Part shown: piece by piece, positions 1 to 7,411 of the stretch | Position numbering within the stretch: the first letter of the stretch is position 1 | Layout: each line of letters begins with the position of its first letter | Origin: Bacillota bacterium | Lineage (GTDB): Bacteria; Bacillota; Clostridia; Clostridiales; Clostridiaceae | NCBI GenBank assembly: GCA_023399035.1 | Contig: JAEWQX010000176.1 | Span: forward strand, 1-27,840 | Direction: 5' to 3' | Length of the DNA stretch: 27,840 nt | The notes under the pieces: model-generated | Told to the model about the DNA's origin: nothing | Seen by the model: the letters and a program-made list of their open reading frames with translations, nothing else | Databases searched by the model: none | Position numbers and translations under genes: made by a program

Positions 1-155
1 ATGAGCTTTTAAATAATATAGATGTACTCGTAGATGGAAGATTTGAAGAAGAAAATATGGTAGAAGGATTAAAATTTAGAGGGTCAGCTAATCAGAGAAT
101 AATAGACGTAAAAGAGAGTCTTAAGCAGAAAAAAGTGATAACACTAAGCTATTAA
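1..155 (+). CDS. nrdG: Anaerobic ribonucleotide reductase activating protein, 3' end only
   Basis: An open frame enters from the left edge (first full codon at 3) and stops at TAA 153-155, giving about 50 C-terminal residues. They include VLVDGRF and FRGSANQRIIDV, which match the C-terminal part of NrdG, the radical-SAM activase that installs the glycyl radical on the class III anaerobic ribonucleotide reductase NrdD. The [4Fe-4S] CxxxCxxC motif lies upstream of the window and cannot be seen. The assignment rests on the tail motif alone; another radical-SAM activase is possible but less likely. An nrdD gene would be expected upstream. No clear hairpin terminator follows the stop codon. Confidence 0.82.
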   Translation, partial: ELLNNIDVLVDGRFEEENMVEGLKFRGSANQRIIDVKESLKQKKVITLSY

Positions 156-238
156 AAATAGTTAATTATATTTTCAATTTTTACAAAGAACTTTTTAGAG
201 ATGATGCTTTAGTTTTAAAGTGCAAGATAAATTGAAGT

Positions 239-301
239 TTATCCACTAATGTTGAAAAAAATATAAATATATGTGGATTATTATTATTTCATTGTGGATA
301 A
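239..301. promoter_or_regulatory. Cluster of three DnaA-box-like 9-mers
   Basis: TTATCCACT lies at 239-247 (8 of 9 to the consensus TTATCCACA). TGTGGATTA lies at 272-280, the reverse of TAATCCACA (8 of 9). TGTGGATAA lies at 293-301, an exact reverse-strand DnaA box. The last two are in the same orientation and 21 bp apart, about two helical turns, and the DNA between is almost pure A/T. The outer copies also form an inverted repeat of about 13 bp with one bulge. This could be a DnaA-titrating cluster or a DnaA-responsive promoter for mpg. No dnaA or dnaN is in the window, so I do not call it oriC. Confidence 0.6.
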
Positions 302-340
302 AACTAAACATATATTTATTATTATAAAGTTGGTGATAAC

Positions 341-952
341 ATGATTTTAGAAAAAAGCTTTTATAGTATGAATGCTTTGGAATTAGCTAAAAAATTACTA
401 GGCAAGACTCTTGTAAGAAAAGTCGATGGAAGAGTTTTAAAAGGCAAAATAGTTGAAACTGAAGCTTATATTGGTGAAATAGATAAAGCATCTCATGCCT
501 ATAATGGAAGAAGAACTGAAAGAACTGAACCTTTGTTTCATGAAGGCGGTATAGCGTATGTATACTTTATTTATGGACTTTATCACTGCTTCAATGTGAT
601 AAGTGGAGAGAAGGACAAAGGTGAAGGAGTACTAATAAGAGCAATTGAGCCATTAAATGAATTTGATTATATTTCACAGAAAAGATTCAAAAAAAACTTT
701 GATGAGTTAACTGCTGCAAAGAAAAAAACATTGACTAACGGACCATCTAAACTTTGTATGGCATATTCAATAAATAAGGATGATAACTATAAGAAACTAT
801 ATGAGGATGGAGATTTTTATATAGAAGATTCTGATGAAGACTGCTTTGAAATAGTTGAAACAACAAGGATTGGAATTGATTATGCTGAAGAAGCAGTAGA
901 TTTTCCATGGAGGTTTTATATAAAAGGTAATCCTTATATTTCTGCTAAATAA
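341..952 (+). CDS. mpg: DNA-3-methyladenine glycosylase, AAG/MPG family
   Basis: A 203-residue monofunctional glycosylase that excises alkylated purines such as 3-methyladenine, the first step of base excision repair. Family signatures are plain: VETEAY at 38-43, YVYFIYG around 73-79, GVLIRAIEP and NGPSKLCMA. Aligned by eye with human AAG, the catalytic glutamate is E41 and the pocket residues correspond to Y43, H52 and Y75. The bacterial proteins are about this length. The ATG at 341 follows a GGTGAT ribosome binding site at about 333. The gene stands alone between nrdG and a hypothetical gene; it is preceded by a DnaA-box-like cluster and ends in a terminator. All expected active-site residues are present, so it should be functional. 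Confidence 0.95.
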   Translation: MILEKSFYSMNALELAKKLLGKTLVRKVDGRVLKGKIVETEAYIGEIDKASHAYNGRRTERTEPLFHEGGIAYVYFIYGLYHCFNVISGEKDKGEGVLIRAIEPLNEFDYISQKRFKKNFDELTAAKKKTLTNGPSKLCMAYSINKDDNYKKLYEDGDFYIEDSDEDCFEIVETTRIGIDYAEEAVDFPWRFYIKGNPYISAK

Positions 953-960
953 TTTTAAAG

Positions 961-995
961 TAAGCTCTAAATTATTAAATTAGGGCTTATTTTTA
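961..995 (+). terminator. Rho-independent terminator after mpg
   Basis: A 10-bp stem with one G-U pair (arms 961-970 and 980-989), loop of 9, followed by a T run at 990-994. It lies 9 bases after the mpg stop codon. Confidence 0.8.
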
Positions 996-1011
996 TACAC
1001 TTAATTAAGTA

Positions 1012-1041
1012 GTATTTCGGAAATACGATAAATTATATAAG
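1012..1041 (+). promoter_or_regulatory. Putative promoter with operator-like palindrome
   Basis: The palindrome GTATTTC-G-GAAATAC (1012-1026, 7-bp arms, 1-base centre) lies just upstream of a TATAAG hexamer at 1036-1041. With a 17-bp spacer the -35 would fall at 1013-1018, inside the palindrome, where the sequence does not resemble TTGACA. A regulator binding here would overlap the -35 region of the downstream hypothetical gene. The promoter assignment is an inference; the palindrome is seen directly. Confidence 0.4.
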
Positions 1042-1084
1042 AACAAATTAAACCAATATTAAAATAAAGAAAGGGGATTTAGTA

Positions 1085-1678
1085 ATGATTAACGGAGTAA
1101 AAGGTGATTTAGGTATAACAAGATATGGTTTTGATTCAATTTATGAAATAAAGAATGAAGAGCTTAAAGTAAATAATAGTGCAATTAGTACATTAGGAGA
1201 AGATACTTTTGAAAGATCTGAATCATTTGAAAAATTAACATATTCTAAGTCAGAAGTTGAAAAGAAAGCAAAAAGTGTAAATGAAAGTGATGAACTTAGT
1301 AGATTAATTGAAGAAAATGAACGTAAGCAGGAAGAATTTAAAAAATTAATTCAAAGTTTAATTACTAATCAGGGAGAAAGTTATAATGTTGTATTGTTTG
1401 GTCAAAAACTTAATGTATCACCAGAAATTGCTCAACAAGCTAAAGAATCAATTTCTGATGGAGGAGAGTATTCTGTAGATTCAGTAGCTACTAATATTAT
1501 AAATATGGCTAAAGCATTGTCAGGAGGAGATTCATCTAAAATATCTGAATTAAAAGAAGGATTTTTAAAAGGCTTCAAAGAAGCAGAAAAAGTTTGGGGA
1601 GATGAATTACCTGACATATGTAAAAAAACTTATGATGAAGTATTGAGTAGATTTGATGAATGGGAAAATCAAGCTTAG
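1085..1678 (+). CDS. Hypothetical protein, 197 residues, function unknown
   Basis: I do not recognise a named family. The ATG at 1085 follows a strong AGAAAGGGGA ribosome binding site (1069-1078). The protein is soluble and acidic with no signal peptide or membrane segment. Residues 60-100 are rich in E, K and Q and probably helical or coiled. The C-terminal half (about 105-197) looks like a small helical domain, with FGQKLNVSPEI, a glycine/serine stretch SGGDSS, and the ending GFKEAEKVWGDELPDI...T.DEVLSRFDEW. The F-K-EAEK-W and FDEW pattern looks like a conserved domain of unknown function also seen in other clostridial proteins, but I cannot name it with confidence. The gene is monocistronic: terminator before, palindrome-marked promoter region, and a 17-bp-stem terminator after. 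Its codon use looks like that of its neighbours. Confidence 0.85.
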   Translation: MINGVKGDLGITRYGFDSIYEIKNEELKVNNSAISTLGEDTFERSESFEKLTYSKSEVEKKAKSVNESDELSRLIEENERKQEEFKKLIQSLITNQGESYNVVLFGQKLNVSPEIAQQAKESISDGGEYSVDSVATNIINMAKALSGGDSSKISELKEGFLKGFKEAEKVWGDELPDICKKTYDEVLSRFDEWENQA

Positions 1679-1717
1679 TAGATGAATTTGCTAAATAATA
1701 GAAGAATTAAAATAACT

Positions 1718-1762
1718 ATAAATCTAAAATTTTCTTAAGGGAAGATTTTAGATTTATTTTTT
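1718..1762 (+). terminator. Strong rho-independent terminator after the hypothetical gene
   Basis: A 17-bp stem with a single G-U pair (arms 1718-1734 and 1741-1757), 6-base loop and a T run ending at 1762. Confidence 0.88.
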
Positions 1763-2008
1763 ACTTAAATTTGAATAATGAATAATCAATATTATTCATT
1801 AATTATAATTTTTCTGAATTTTTATCAATATACAAACATATTATTTTAATAGCGGTATTGTTATTTTAAGATTTTTTACAGTACGAACTAATACACTCTT
1901 TCTATAAGTACCAGCTTCGATAAATGAATATTTTAGAGGTTAATAATTGCAAAACATAAGATTTATAACGCTTCATAATTATTAAAAAACATGGAGGAAG
2001 GTTTAGAT
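1763..2008. other. Intergenic region upstream of pckA
   Basis: The gene-free stretch 1679-2008 holds the terminator listed above, an AT-only hairpin with 10-bp perfect arms (1777-1786 and 1791-1800, loop CAAT), and then about 200 bases in which the pckA promoter must lie. I found no convincing -35/-10 pair. A moderately GC-richer segment at about 1880-1925 could carry regulatory sites, but I see no repeat in it. The ribosome binding site GGAGGAAGG of pckA is at 1993-2001. Confidence 0.5.
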
Positions 2009-3580
2009 ATGATAGACAATTTAGATTACTTAAATATAAAACAATATAATAAAATATACAGAAATTTAAGTATACCTCAGCTTGTGGATTTTGCGATTAA
2101 AAGAGGTGAGGGAGTCTTATCGGATAAAGGCGCTTTAGTAGTAAACACAGGAAAATATACTGGAAGATCACCTAAAGACAGGTTTATAGTAAAAGATGAT
2201 ATAACAAAAGATGTCTTGAATTGGAGTGATGTTAATCTACCTATAGATGAATCAGCATTCGATAAGATACAGGAAGATGTATGTGAATATCTTAAAGGTA
2301 AAGATTTATTTATATTTGATGGATATGTAGGAGCTCTAGAGAAATATCGTCTCCCAATAAGGGTTATATGTGAGTATGCTTATCAAGCTATGTTTGCTAA
2401 TCAAATGTTTATAAGGCCTGACAAAGAACAGCTTGATAATCATGATCCAGAGTTTAATGTAATTGCAGTTCCAGGGCTTAAAGCTAAGGATAAGGAAAAT
2501 GTGCTTAATTCTGAGGCATTTATTTTAATCAATTTTTCGAAGAAATTGATACTTATAGGAGGAACAGCATATTCAGGAGAGATTAAGAAAGCAGTATTTT
2601 CAGTAATGAACTTTCTATTGCCTAAGAAAGGCGTACTGCCTATGCACTGCTCAGCAAATAAAGGCGAGGACGGACAGACAGCCATATTTTTTGGATTATC
2701 AGGTACTGGAAAGACAACTTTATCTGCAGATCCTGCTAGAAAGTTAATTGGCGATGATGAACATGGATGGTGCGATGATGGTGTATTCAATTTTGAAGGC
2801 GGATGCTATGCTAAGACAATATCCCTTGATAAAGAAAAGGAAACAGAGATATTTAATGCTATAAAGTTTGGAGCAATTTTAGAAAACGTGGTCTTAGATG
2901 AAAATAGAACTCCAGATTACAATGATAATAAATATACTGAAAATACAAGAGGAGCATATCCTTTAGACTACATTGAAAATGTTGAATTAAGCGGATTAGG
3001 AGATAATCCTAAAAAGATTATTTTTTTAACAGCAGATGCAACTGGAGTAATGCCTCCAATAAGCAAACTTACAAAAGAAGCCGCAATGTATCATTTTATG
3101 TCTGGATATACAAGCAAAGTAGCTGGAACAGAAAGAGGTATTGTAGAGCCACAGGCAACATTTTCTGATTGTTTTGGAGGACCTTTTATGCTTCTTGATC
3201 CTATAGTTTATGCTCATTTGCTTGGAGAGAAAATAAATAAGTCCAATACAGATGTTTATCTCATAAACACTGGCTGGATTGGAGGTGCTTATGGAAAAGG
3301 AAAGAGGATAAGCTTATCATACACAAGAGAGATGGTCAATGCAGTCATCAATGATAAGTTAAAGAATGTAAAATTCAATGAACATCCAGTATTTAATTTA
3401 TTAATACCTTCTGAGTGTCCTAATGTCCCTGCATCAGTTCTTAATCCTAGAGAGTTATGGGATGACAAAGAAGAATATGATAAAAAAGCATTGGAATTGG
3501 CAGAAAGCTTTAAAAATAATTTCAAACAGTTTAAAAATGTTTCAGAAGAAATTGTTAATGCAGGAATAAGGTCAGTTTAA
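2009..3580 (+). CDS. pckA: Phosphoenolpyruvate carboxykinase (ATP)
   Basis: ATP-dependent PEPCK interconverts oxaloacetate plus ATP with phosphoenolpyruvate, CO2 and ADP. In anaerobes it can run in the CO2-fixing anaplerotic direction as well as in gluconeogenesis. The start is the ATG at 2009, 8 bases after GGAGGAAGG; an in-frame ATG at 1991 overlaps this ribosome binding site and is rejected. This gives 523 residues, normal for the family. Visible motifs are NTGKYTGRSPKDRF (about 46-59), the P-loop GLSGTGKTTLS (229-239), the metal-binding LIGDDEHGW (246-254), EGGCYAKT and RGAYPLDYI. These mark the ATP form, not the GTP form. The gene is monocistronic and ends in a bidirectional terminator shared with convergent asnS. 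Confidence 0.97.
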   Translation: MIDNLDYLNIKQYNKIYRNLSIPQLVDFAIKRGEGVLSDKGALVVNTGKYTGRSPKDRFIVKDDITKDVLNWSDVNLPIDESAFDKIQEDVCEYLKGKDLFIFDGYVGALEKYRLPIRVICEYAYQAMFANQMFIRPDKEQLDNHDPEFNVIAVPGLKAKDKENVLNSEAFILINFSKKLILIGGTAYSGEIKKAVFSVMNFLLPKKGVLPMHCSANKGEDGQTAIFFGLSGTGKTTLSADPARKLIGDDEHGWCDDGVFNFEGGCYAKTISLDKEKETEIFNAIKFGAILENVVLDENRTPDYNDNKYTENTRGAYPLDYIENVELSGLGDNPKKIIFLTADATGVMPPISKLTKEAAMYHFMSGYTSKVAGTERGIVEPQATFSDCFGGPFMLLDPIVYAHLLGEKINKSNTDVYLINTGWIGGAYGKGKRISLSYTREMVNAVINDKLKNVKFNEHPVFNLLIPSECPNVPASVLNPRELWDDKEEYDKKALELAESFKNNFKQFKNVSEEIVNAGIRSV

Positions 3581-3670
3581 TTAATCTGTTTTAACTCAAA
3601 ACAAGGGAATTTGCTATATATAATCTGATGTAAAATATAAAAATTCAAATGATAGATAAATTATTATAAA

Positions 3671-3714
3671 AATAAAGCTGACAGCAGAAAAACATATCCG
3701 TTGTCAGCTTTATT
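3671..3714. terminator. Bidirectional terminator between pckA and asnS
   Basis: A perfect 13-bp stem (arms 3671-3683 and 3702-3714) with an 18-base loop. T-rich tracts occur on both strands, so it can serve pckA (+) and asnS (-). Confidence 0.85.
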
Positions 3715-3731
3715 ATATATATTTATTAATT

Positions 3732-5126
3732 CTAGAATTCAGATGTTCCAGGAGTTCTTGGGAATGGTATTACGTCTCTGATATTAGTCATACCAGTGAT
3801 GTACATGATTAATCTTTCAAATCCTAAACCAAATCCAGCATGTTTAGTTTCTCCGTACTTTCTTAATTCTAAGTACCACCAGTAATCTTCTTTAGCAAGA
3901 CCTAATTCAGCCATTCTAGCTTCTAAAACATCAAGTCTTTCTTCTCTTTGGCTTCCTCCAATTATTTCTCCTATTCCAGGAACTAAAAGATCTGTGGCAG
4001 CAACAGTCTTCTTATCATCGTTAAGTCTCATGTAGAATGCTTTTATATCCTTTGGATAATCAGTTACAAATAGAGGTTTCTTAAAGTATTCTTCAGTAAG
4101 ATATCTTTCATGTTCTGTTTGTAAGTCGATTCCCCATGATACAGGATAGTCGAATTCTTTTCCACATTTTTTTAAGATTTCAACAGCTTCTGTGTAAGTC
4201 ACTCTAGCGAAATCAGAAGAAACAACGTGATTTAATCTTTCTAATAATCCCTTATCAACAAATGAATTGAAGAACTGCATTTCTTCAGGACATTCATCCA
4301 TTACATATTGAATTACGTACTTAAGCATTGCTTCAGCAAGCTCCATATCATCTTCTAAGTCAGCAAAAGCTATTTCAGGTTCTATCATCCAGAATTCAGC
4401 GGCATGTCTAGTAGTGTTAGAGTTTTCAGCTCTGAATGTTGGTCCGAATGTATAAATATTTCTGAAAGCTAAAGCGAAACATTCAGCATTTAATTGCCCA
4501 GAAACAGTAAGGTTAGTTTCTTTACCAAAGAAATCTTTAGTGTAATCTACGTCACCTTCCTTAGTTAATTGTGGAGCCTTTGGATCTAATGTTGTTACCC
4601 TGAACATTTCTCCAGCACCTTCACAGTCACTTCCAGTTATGATTGGAGTATGTGTATATACGAAGTTTTGTTCTTGGAAGAACTTATGTATTGCATAAGC
4701 AGCAACAGAACGAACTCTGAAAGTTGCAGAGAATGCATTACTTCTTGGTCTTAAGTGAGCAATAGTTCTTAAATATTCAAAAGTGTGTCTCTTCTTTTGT
4801 AGAGGGTAATCGGAATTTGACATACCTTCAATAACTACTTCTTTTGCCTGTATTTCAAAAGGCTGTTTTGCATTAGGAGTAGCAACTAATGTTCCGATTA
4901 CAGTAAGAGAAGAACTTATAGGTAATTTTGAAATTTCCTTAAAGTTATTTAACTTATCGTCAAATACTACCTGAATGTTTTTAAAGAATGAACCATCATT
5001 GATTTCAATAAATCCAAATGCATTAGATGCTCTTAATGTTCTGATCCACCCTGAAATTGTTACGTCCTTTGATAAGAAATTATCAGTATTTCTATAAAGG
5101 CTTCTTATTAATGTTGATTTTGCCAT
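3732..5126 (-). CDS. asnS: Asparaginyl-tRNA synthetase
   Basis: Class IIb aminoacyl-tRNA synthetase that charges tRNA-Asn with asparagine in the cytoplasm. The start at 5126 (MAKSTLIRSLYRN) is preceded by GGAGGT at 5135-5140 with 8-base spacing; an in-frame extension to an ATG at 5186 has no ribosome binding site. This gives 464 residues, the usual bacterial length. The N-terminal OB-fold anticodon domain is at about 15-105 (VTISGWIRTLRASNAFGFIE). The catalytic domain has motif 1 (HLRPRSNAF), motif 2 (FGPTFRAENSNTTRHAAEFWMIEPE, within about 225-250) and motif 3 (GFGLGFERL near the C-terminus). The ending RTPGTSEF has the form usual for AsnRS. It stands alone, transcribed against pckA. I see no T-box leader. 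Confidence 0.97.
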   Translation of the reverse strand: MAKSTLIRSLYRNTDNFLSKDVTISGWIRTLRASNAFGFIEINDGSFFKNIQVVFDDKLNNFKEISKLPISSSLTVIGTLVATPNAKQPFEIQAKEVVIEGMSNSDYPLQKKRHTFEYLRTIAHLRPRSNAFSATFRVRSVAAYAIHKFFQEQNFVYTHTPIITGSDCEGAGEMFRVTTLDPKAPQLTKEGDVDYTKDFFGKETNLTVSGQLNAECFALAFRNIYTFGPTFRAENSNTTRHAAEFWMIEPEIAFADLEDDMELAEAMLKYVIQYVMDECPEEMQFFNSFVDKGLLERLNHVVSSDFARVTYTEAVEILKKCGKEFDYPVSWGIDLQTEHERYLTEEYFKKPLFVTDYPKDIKAFYMRLNDDKKTVAATDLLVPGIGEIIGGSQREERLDVLEARMAELGLAKEDYWWYLELRKYGETKHAGFGLGFERLIMYITGMTNIRDVIPFPRTPGTSEF

Positions 5127-5168
5127 AATATATGACCTCCAATATTCATGATTAATTTTACAAAAATG

Positions 5169-5186
5169 ATGAAAAAATTTTTTCAT
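5169..5186. repeat. 18-bp perfect palindrome in the asnS leader
   Basis: ATGAAAAAATTTTTTCAT reads the same on both strands. It lies 43 bases upstream of the asnS start, between the putative promoter and the ribosome binding site. The A/T-only centre would make a weak RNA hairpin, so a DNA-level protein site or plain AT-tract chance are both possible. Confidence 0.45.
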
Positions 5187-5213
5187 ATAGTTTGTAAATA
5201 TAAAAAATTAAAT

Positions 5214-5242
5214 ATTATATTTTTTAGCACGAGCCAATACAA
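5214..5242 (-). promoter_or_regulatory. Putative sigma-A promoter of asnS
   Basis: On the minus strand: -35 TTGTAT (5242-5237), 17-bp spacer, -10 TATAAT (5219-5214). The -10 is perfect; the -35 matches only TTG. The position about 90 bases upstream of the asnS start is reasonable. Confidence 0.45.
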
Positions 5243-5263
5243 TATTCATAAATGAAATATAGA

Positions 5264-5290
5264 GGCAATCTAATATAAGATTAAATTGCC
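5264..5290 (-). terminator. Possible terminator after the phosphoesterase gene
   Basis: A 9-bp stem with one G-U pair (arms 5264-5272 and 5282-5290, 9-base loop), 75 bases past the stop codon of the minus-strand gene. The following tract is T-rich but interrupted, so it is weak. Confidence 0.45.
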
Positions 5291-5364
5291 CAATGTATAC
5301 TATTACGGTTAATGCTAAATAAATTTTACAATACTTTCTTATTCAATGCAACTTACTCTGTACA

Positions 5365-6063
5365 TCACTCTACACCAGTTTCAAAAGAACGGATTAGTTC
5401 ATGAGGAAAATCCAGCATAGTCATATCCTTAATTATCTTTTTAGTTTCATAAGTTACTTCTTTAGTTTTAACCTGAACACCCTTAGAATTAGTGATATCT
5501 ATAATGCAGTATGTTGGATTTGGTCTACCGATCTTAGGTTTTCCAACACTTCCGCAGTTAACAAATAATTTATTTCCAAATTCTTTTGCACAAGGCATAT
5601 GAGTATGTGCACATACAAGTATGTCCTCTTTTAATGAATTCATTATTTTTGCTGTATTTTCTCCATCCTGCAGCATATATTCATTAATCTTATTAGGACT
5701 TCCATGAACGAATAAAATATTCTTACCATTAATGTTTAAAGAAATAGTAGAAGGCAGGTTATCTAAAAATACTCTGTTTTCTTCCCTTAATTCATTAACA
5801 GCCCAAGGCATAGAAAAAGAGTTTATAGGATTTTCTCTTATAAATGAATATTCGTTGTCTACAACTGAACTGTCATAGTTTCCCTTTATACATAGAATAT
5901 TACGTCTTCTTATTGTAGATACAACTTCATTAGGATGTGGACCATATCCAACTAAATCTCCTAAGCATATTATTGTATCAACTCTCTCATCATCGATATC
6001 TTCTAAAACTGTCATAAGTGCGTAAATATTTGCGTGAATATCTGATATTACCGCTATTTTCAT
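5365..6063 (-). CDS. Calcineurin-like metallophosphoesterase, YfcE/MJ0936-like
   Basis: A 232-residue cytoplasmic metallophosphoesterase. The dinuclear-metal ligand set is complete: D8 and H10 in SDIHAN, D36 in GDLVGYGP, N62 in GNYD, H120 in VHGSP, and H153/H155 in CAHTHMP. The familiar GNHD and GHTH signatures are altered to GNYD and AHTH. In GNHD proteins the histidine replaced here by Y63 is thought to assist catalysis; this subgroup often lacks it. The start at 6063 follows AGGGAGGG (6071-6077). The likely activity is on phosphodiesters or a nucleotide, but the substrate cannot be told from sequence. It is monocistronic and divergent from the peptidase gene. No signal peptide is seen. Confidence 0.9.
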   Translation of the reverse strand: MKIAVISDIHANIYALMTVLEDIDDERVDTIICLGDLVGYGPHPNEVVSTIRRRNILCIKGNYDSSVVDNEYSFIRENPINSFSMPWAVNELREENRVFLDNLPSTISLNINGKNILFVHGSPNKINEYMLQDGENTAKIMNSLKEDILVCAHTHMPCAKEFGNKLFVNCGSVGKPKIGRPNPTYCIIDITNSKGVQVKTKEVTYETKKIIKDMTMLDFPHELIRSFETGVE

Positions 6064-6274
6064 CAGTGACCCTCCCTAAATGCAACTTTGTTATGTCATT
6101 AAAAATATAATTTAGATTTAAACTTTAATTTACAACTATAGTATATTATATCATTCATAGATAAAGTAAGAATATGATTTTTGCTTGAAAAGTTATATAA
6201 TAATTAAAAACTATTAATGTTAAGTGTTACGTGTTTATAATATATTTAATAAACATAAAGAGGAGGCTGTAAAA

Positions 6275-7351
6275 ATGAAAAAACAGAGAGTATTAAATGT
6301 AATTAGAGAGATGGAAAAATCAAATTTATCGCAAATGATAGTATCATCAGAGGCAGCAATTTATTATCTTACTGGAAAGTGGATTTCTGCAGGAGAAAGA
6401 ATGATAGCATTATATTTAAATACAAATGGAGAGCACAAGTTTATTGTAAATAAACTGTTTCCAATTGAAGAGGATTTAGGTGTTGAAATAGTATGGTACA
6501 CAGATAGTGATGATCCTATTAAGATTCTAAGTGGAATAGTTAATAAAAATGAAGCATTAGGTGTTGATAAGTTCTGGCCTGCACAATATATTATAAGATT
6601 GATGGATTTAAATGCAGTTAAGGGATTTGTTAATTCATCAGGGATAATAGATGAGCTTAGAATGGTTAAGGATGAAGAAGAAAGAGACCTTATGAGAAAG
6701 TCATCTAAAATAAATGATAGAGTTATGCAGATTCTTCAGGAAGAACTTAAAGAAGGGTACACTGAAAAGTATTATGCAAGACTGCTGGCTGAAATATATG
6801 AAAATGAAGGTGCTCAAGGTTTTTCATTTGATCCTATATTAGCATATGGAGAAAATGCAGCAGATCCACATCATGAACCAGATGGAACTAAACTTAAAAA
6901 AGGAGACAGTTTAGTAATAGATATTGGAGGAGTATACAATCATTACTGTTCTGATATGACTAGAACTGTATTCTTTGGCAAGGAACCAAGTGAAGAACAC
7001 AGAAATATTTACGAAATAGTAAAAAGAGCTAATTTAAATGCTATAGAAAAAGTCAAAGAGGGAGTTAAATTCTCTGAGATAGATGCAGCAGCAAGAGATT
7101 TAATAACAGAAGAAGGGTATGGTGAATATTTTACACATAGAACTGGTCATAGCATAGGCTTAGAGATTCATGATAAAGGTGATGTAAGTTCAATAAATCA
7201 TGCAGAAGTAAAAGAAGGTATGATATTTTCAATTGAGCCGGGAATTTATTTACCAGGAAATATTGGAGTGAGAATTGAAGATTTAGTTCTTGTAACTAAA
7301 GATGGATGTGAAATTTTAAATTCAGTTTCTAAGGAAATAACTGTAGTTTAA
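6275..7351 (+). CDS. M24B Xaa-Pro peptidase (aminopeptidase P / prolidase type)
   Basis: Cytoplasmic metallopeptidase that cleaves the bond before proline in peptides or dipeptides. The start is the ATG at 6275, 5 bases after AGGAGGCTG (6261-6269); an upstream in-frame ATG at 6224 has no ribosome binding site. The protein has 358 residues: a creatinase-like N-terminal domain (1-125) and a pita-bread catalytic domain (about 135-350). The five metal ligands are D216 (IDIGG), D227 (SDMTR), H292 (TGHSIG), E321 (IEPGIY) and E335 (RIEDL). Family resemblance is to PepQ and YqhT; dipeptidase and aminopeptidase activities cannot be told apart here. It is monocistronic and ends in a very strong terminator facing murC. 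Confidence 0.93.
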   Translation: MKKQRVLNVIREMEKSNLSQMIVSSEAAIYYLTGKWISAGERMIALYLNTNGEHKFIVNKLFPIEEDLGVEIVWYTDSDDPIKILSGIVNKNEALGVDKFWPAQYIIRLMDLNAVKGFVNSSGIIDELRMVKDEEERDLMRKSSKINDRVMQILQEELKEGYTEKYYARLLAEIYENEGAQGFSFDPILAYGENAADPHHEPDGTKLKKGDSLVIDIGGVYNHYCSDMTRTVFFGKEPSEEHRNIYEIVKRANLNAIEKVKEGVKFSEIDAAARDLITEEGYGEYFTHRTGHSIGLEIHDKGDVSSINHAEVKEGMIFSIEPGIYLPGNIGVRIEDLVLVTKDGCEILNSVSKEITVV

Positions 7352-7353
7352 TG

Positions 7354-7403
7354 ATAAAGTTAAAGGCTGCTTTGCATATTGATAAAGCAGCCTTTAACTT
7401 TAT
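7354..7403. terminator. Bidirectional terminator with a 20-bp perfect stem
   Basis: Arms 7354-7373 and 7384-7403 are perfectly complementary over 20 bp with a 10-base loop. It starts 2 bases after the peptidase stop and ends 8 bases before the murC stop, serving both convergent genes. Confidence 0.92.
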
Positions 7404-7411
7404 ATTATTAG

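Noticed and set aside
239..301. Replication origin (oriC) at the DnaA-box cluster
   Set aside because: Only three boxes, no dnaA, dnaN, rpmH or other origin-linked gene in view; a regulatory or titration cluster is enough to explain it.
1991..2008. Start of pckA at the ATG 1991
   Set aside because: This ATG lies immediately before GGAGGAAGG, which is correctly placed for the ATG at 2009.
5127..5364. T-box riboswitch upstream of asnS
   Set aside because: No conserved T-box antiterminator sequence (AGGGTGG...ACCGCG type) and no leader terminator directly before the gene.
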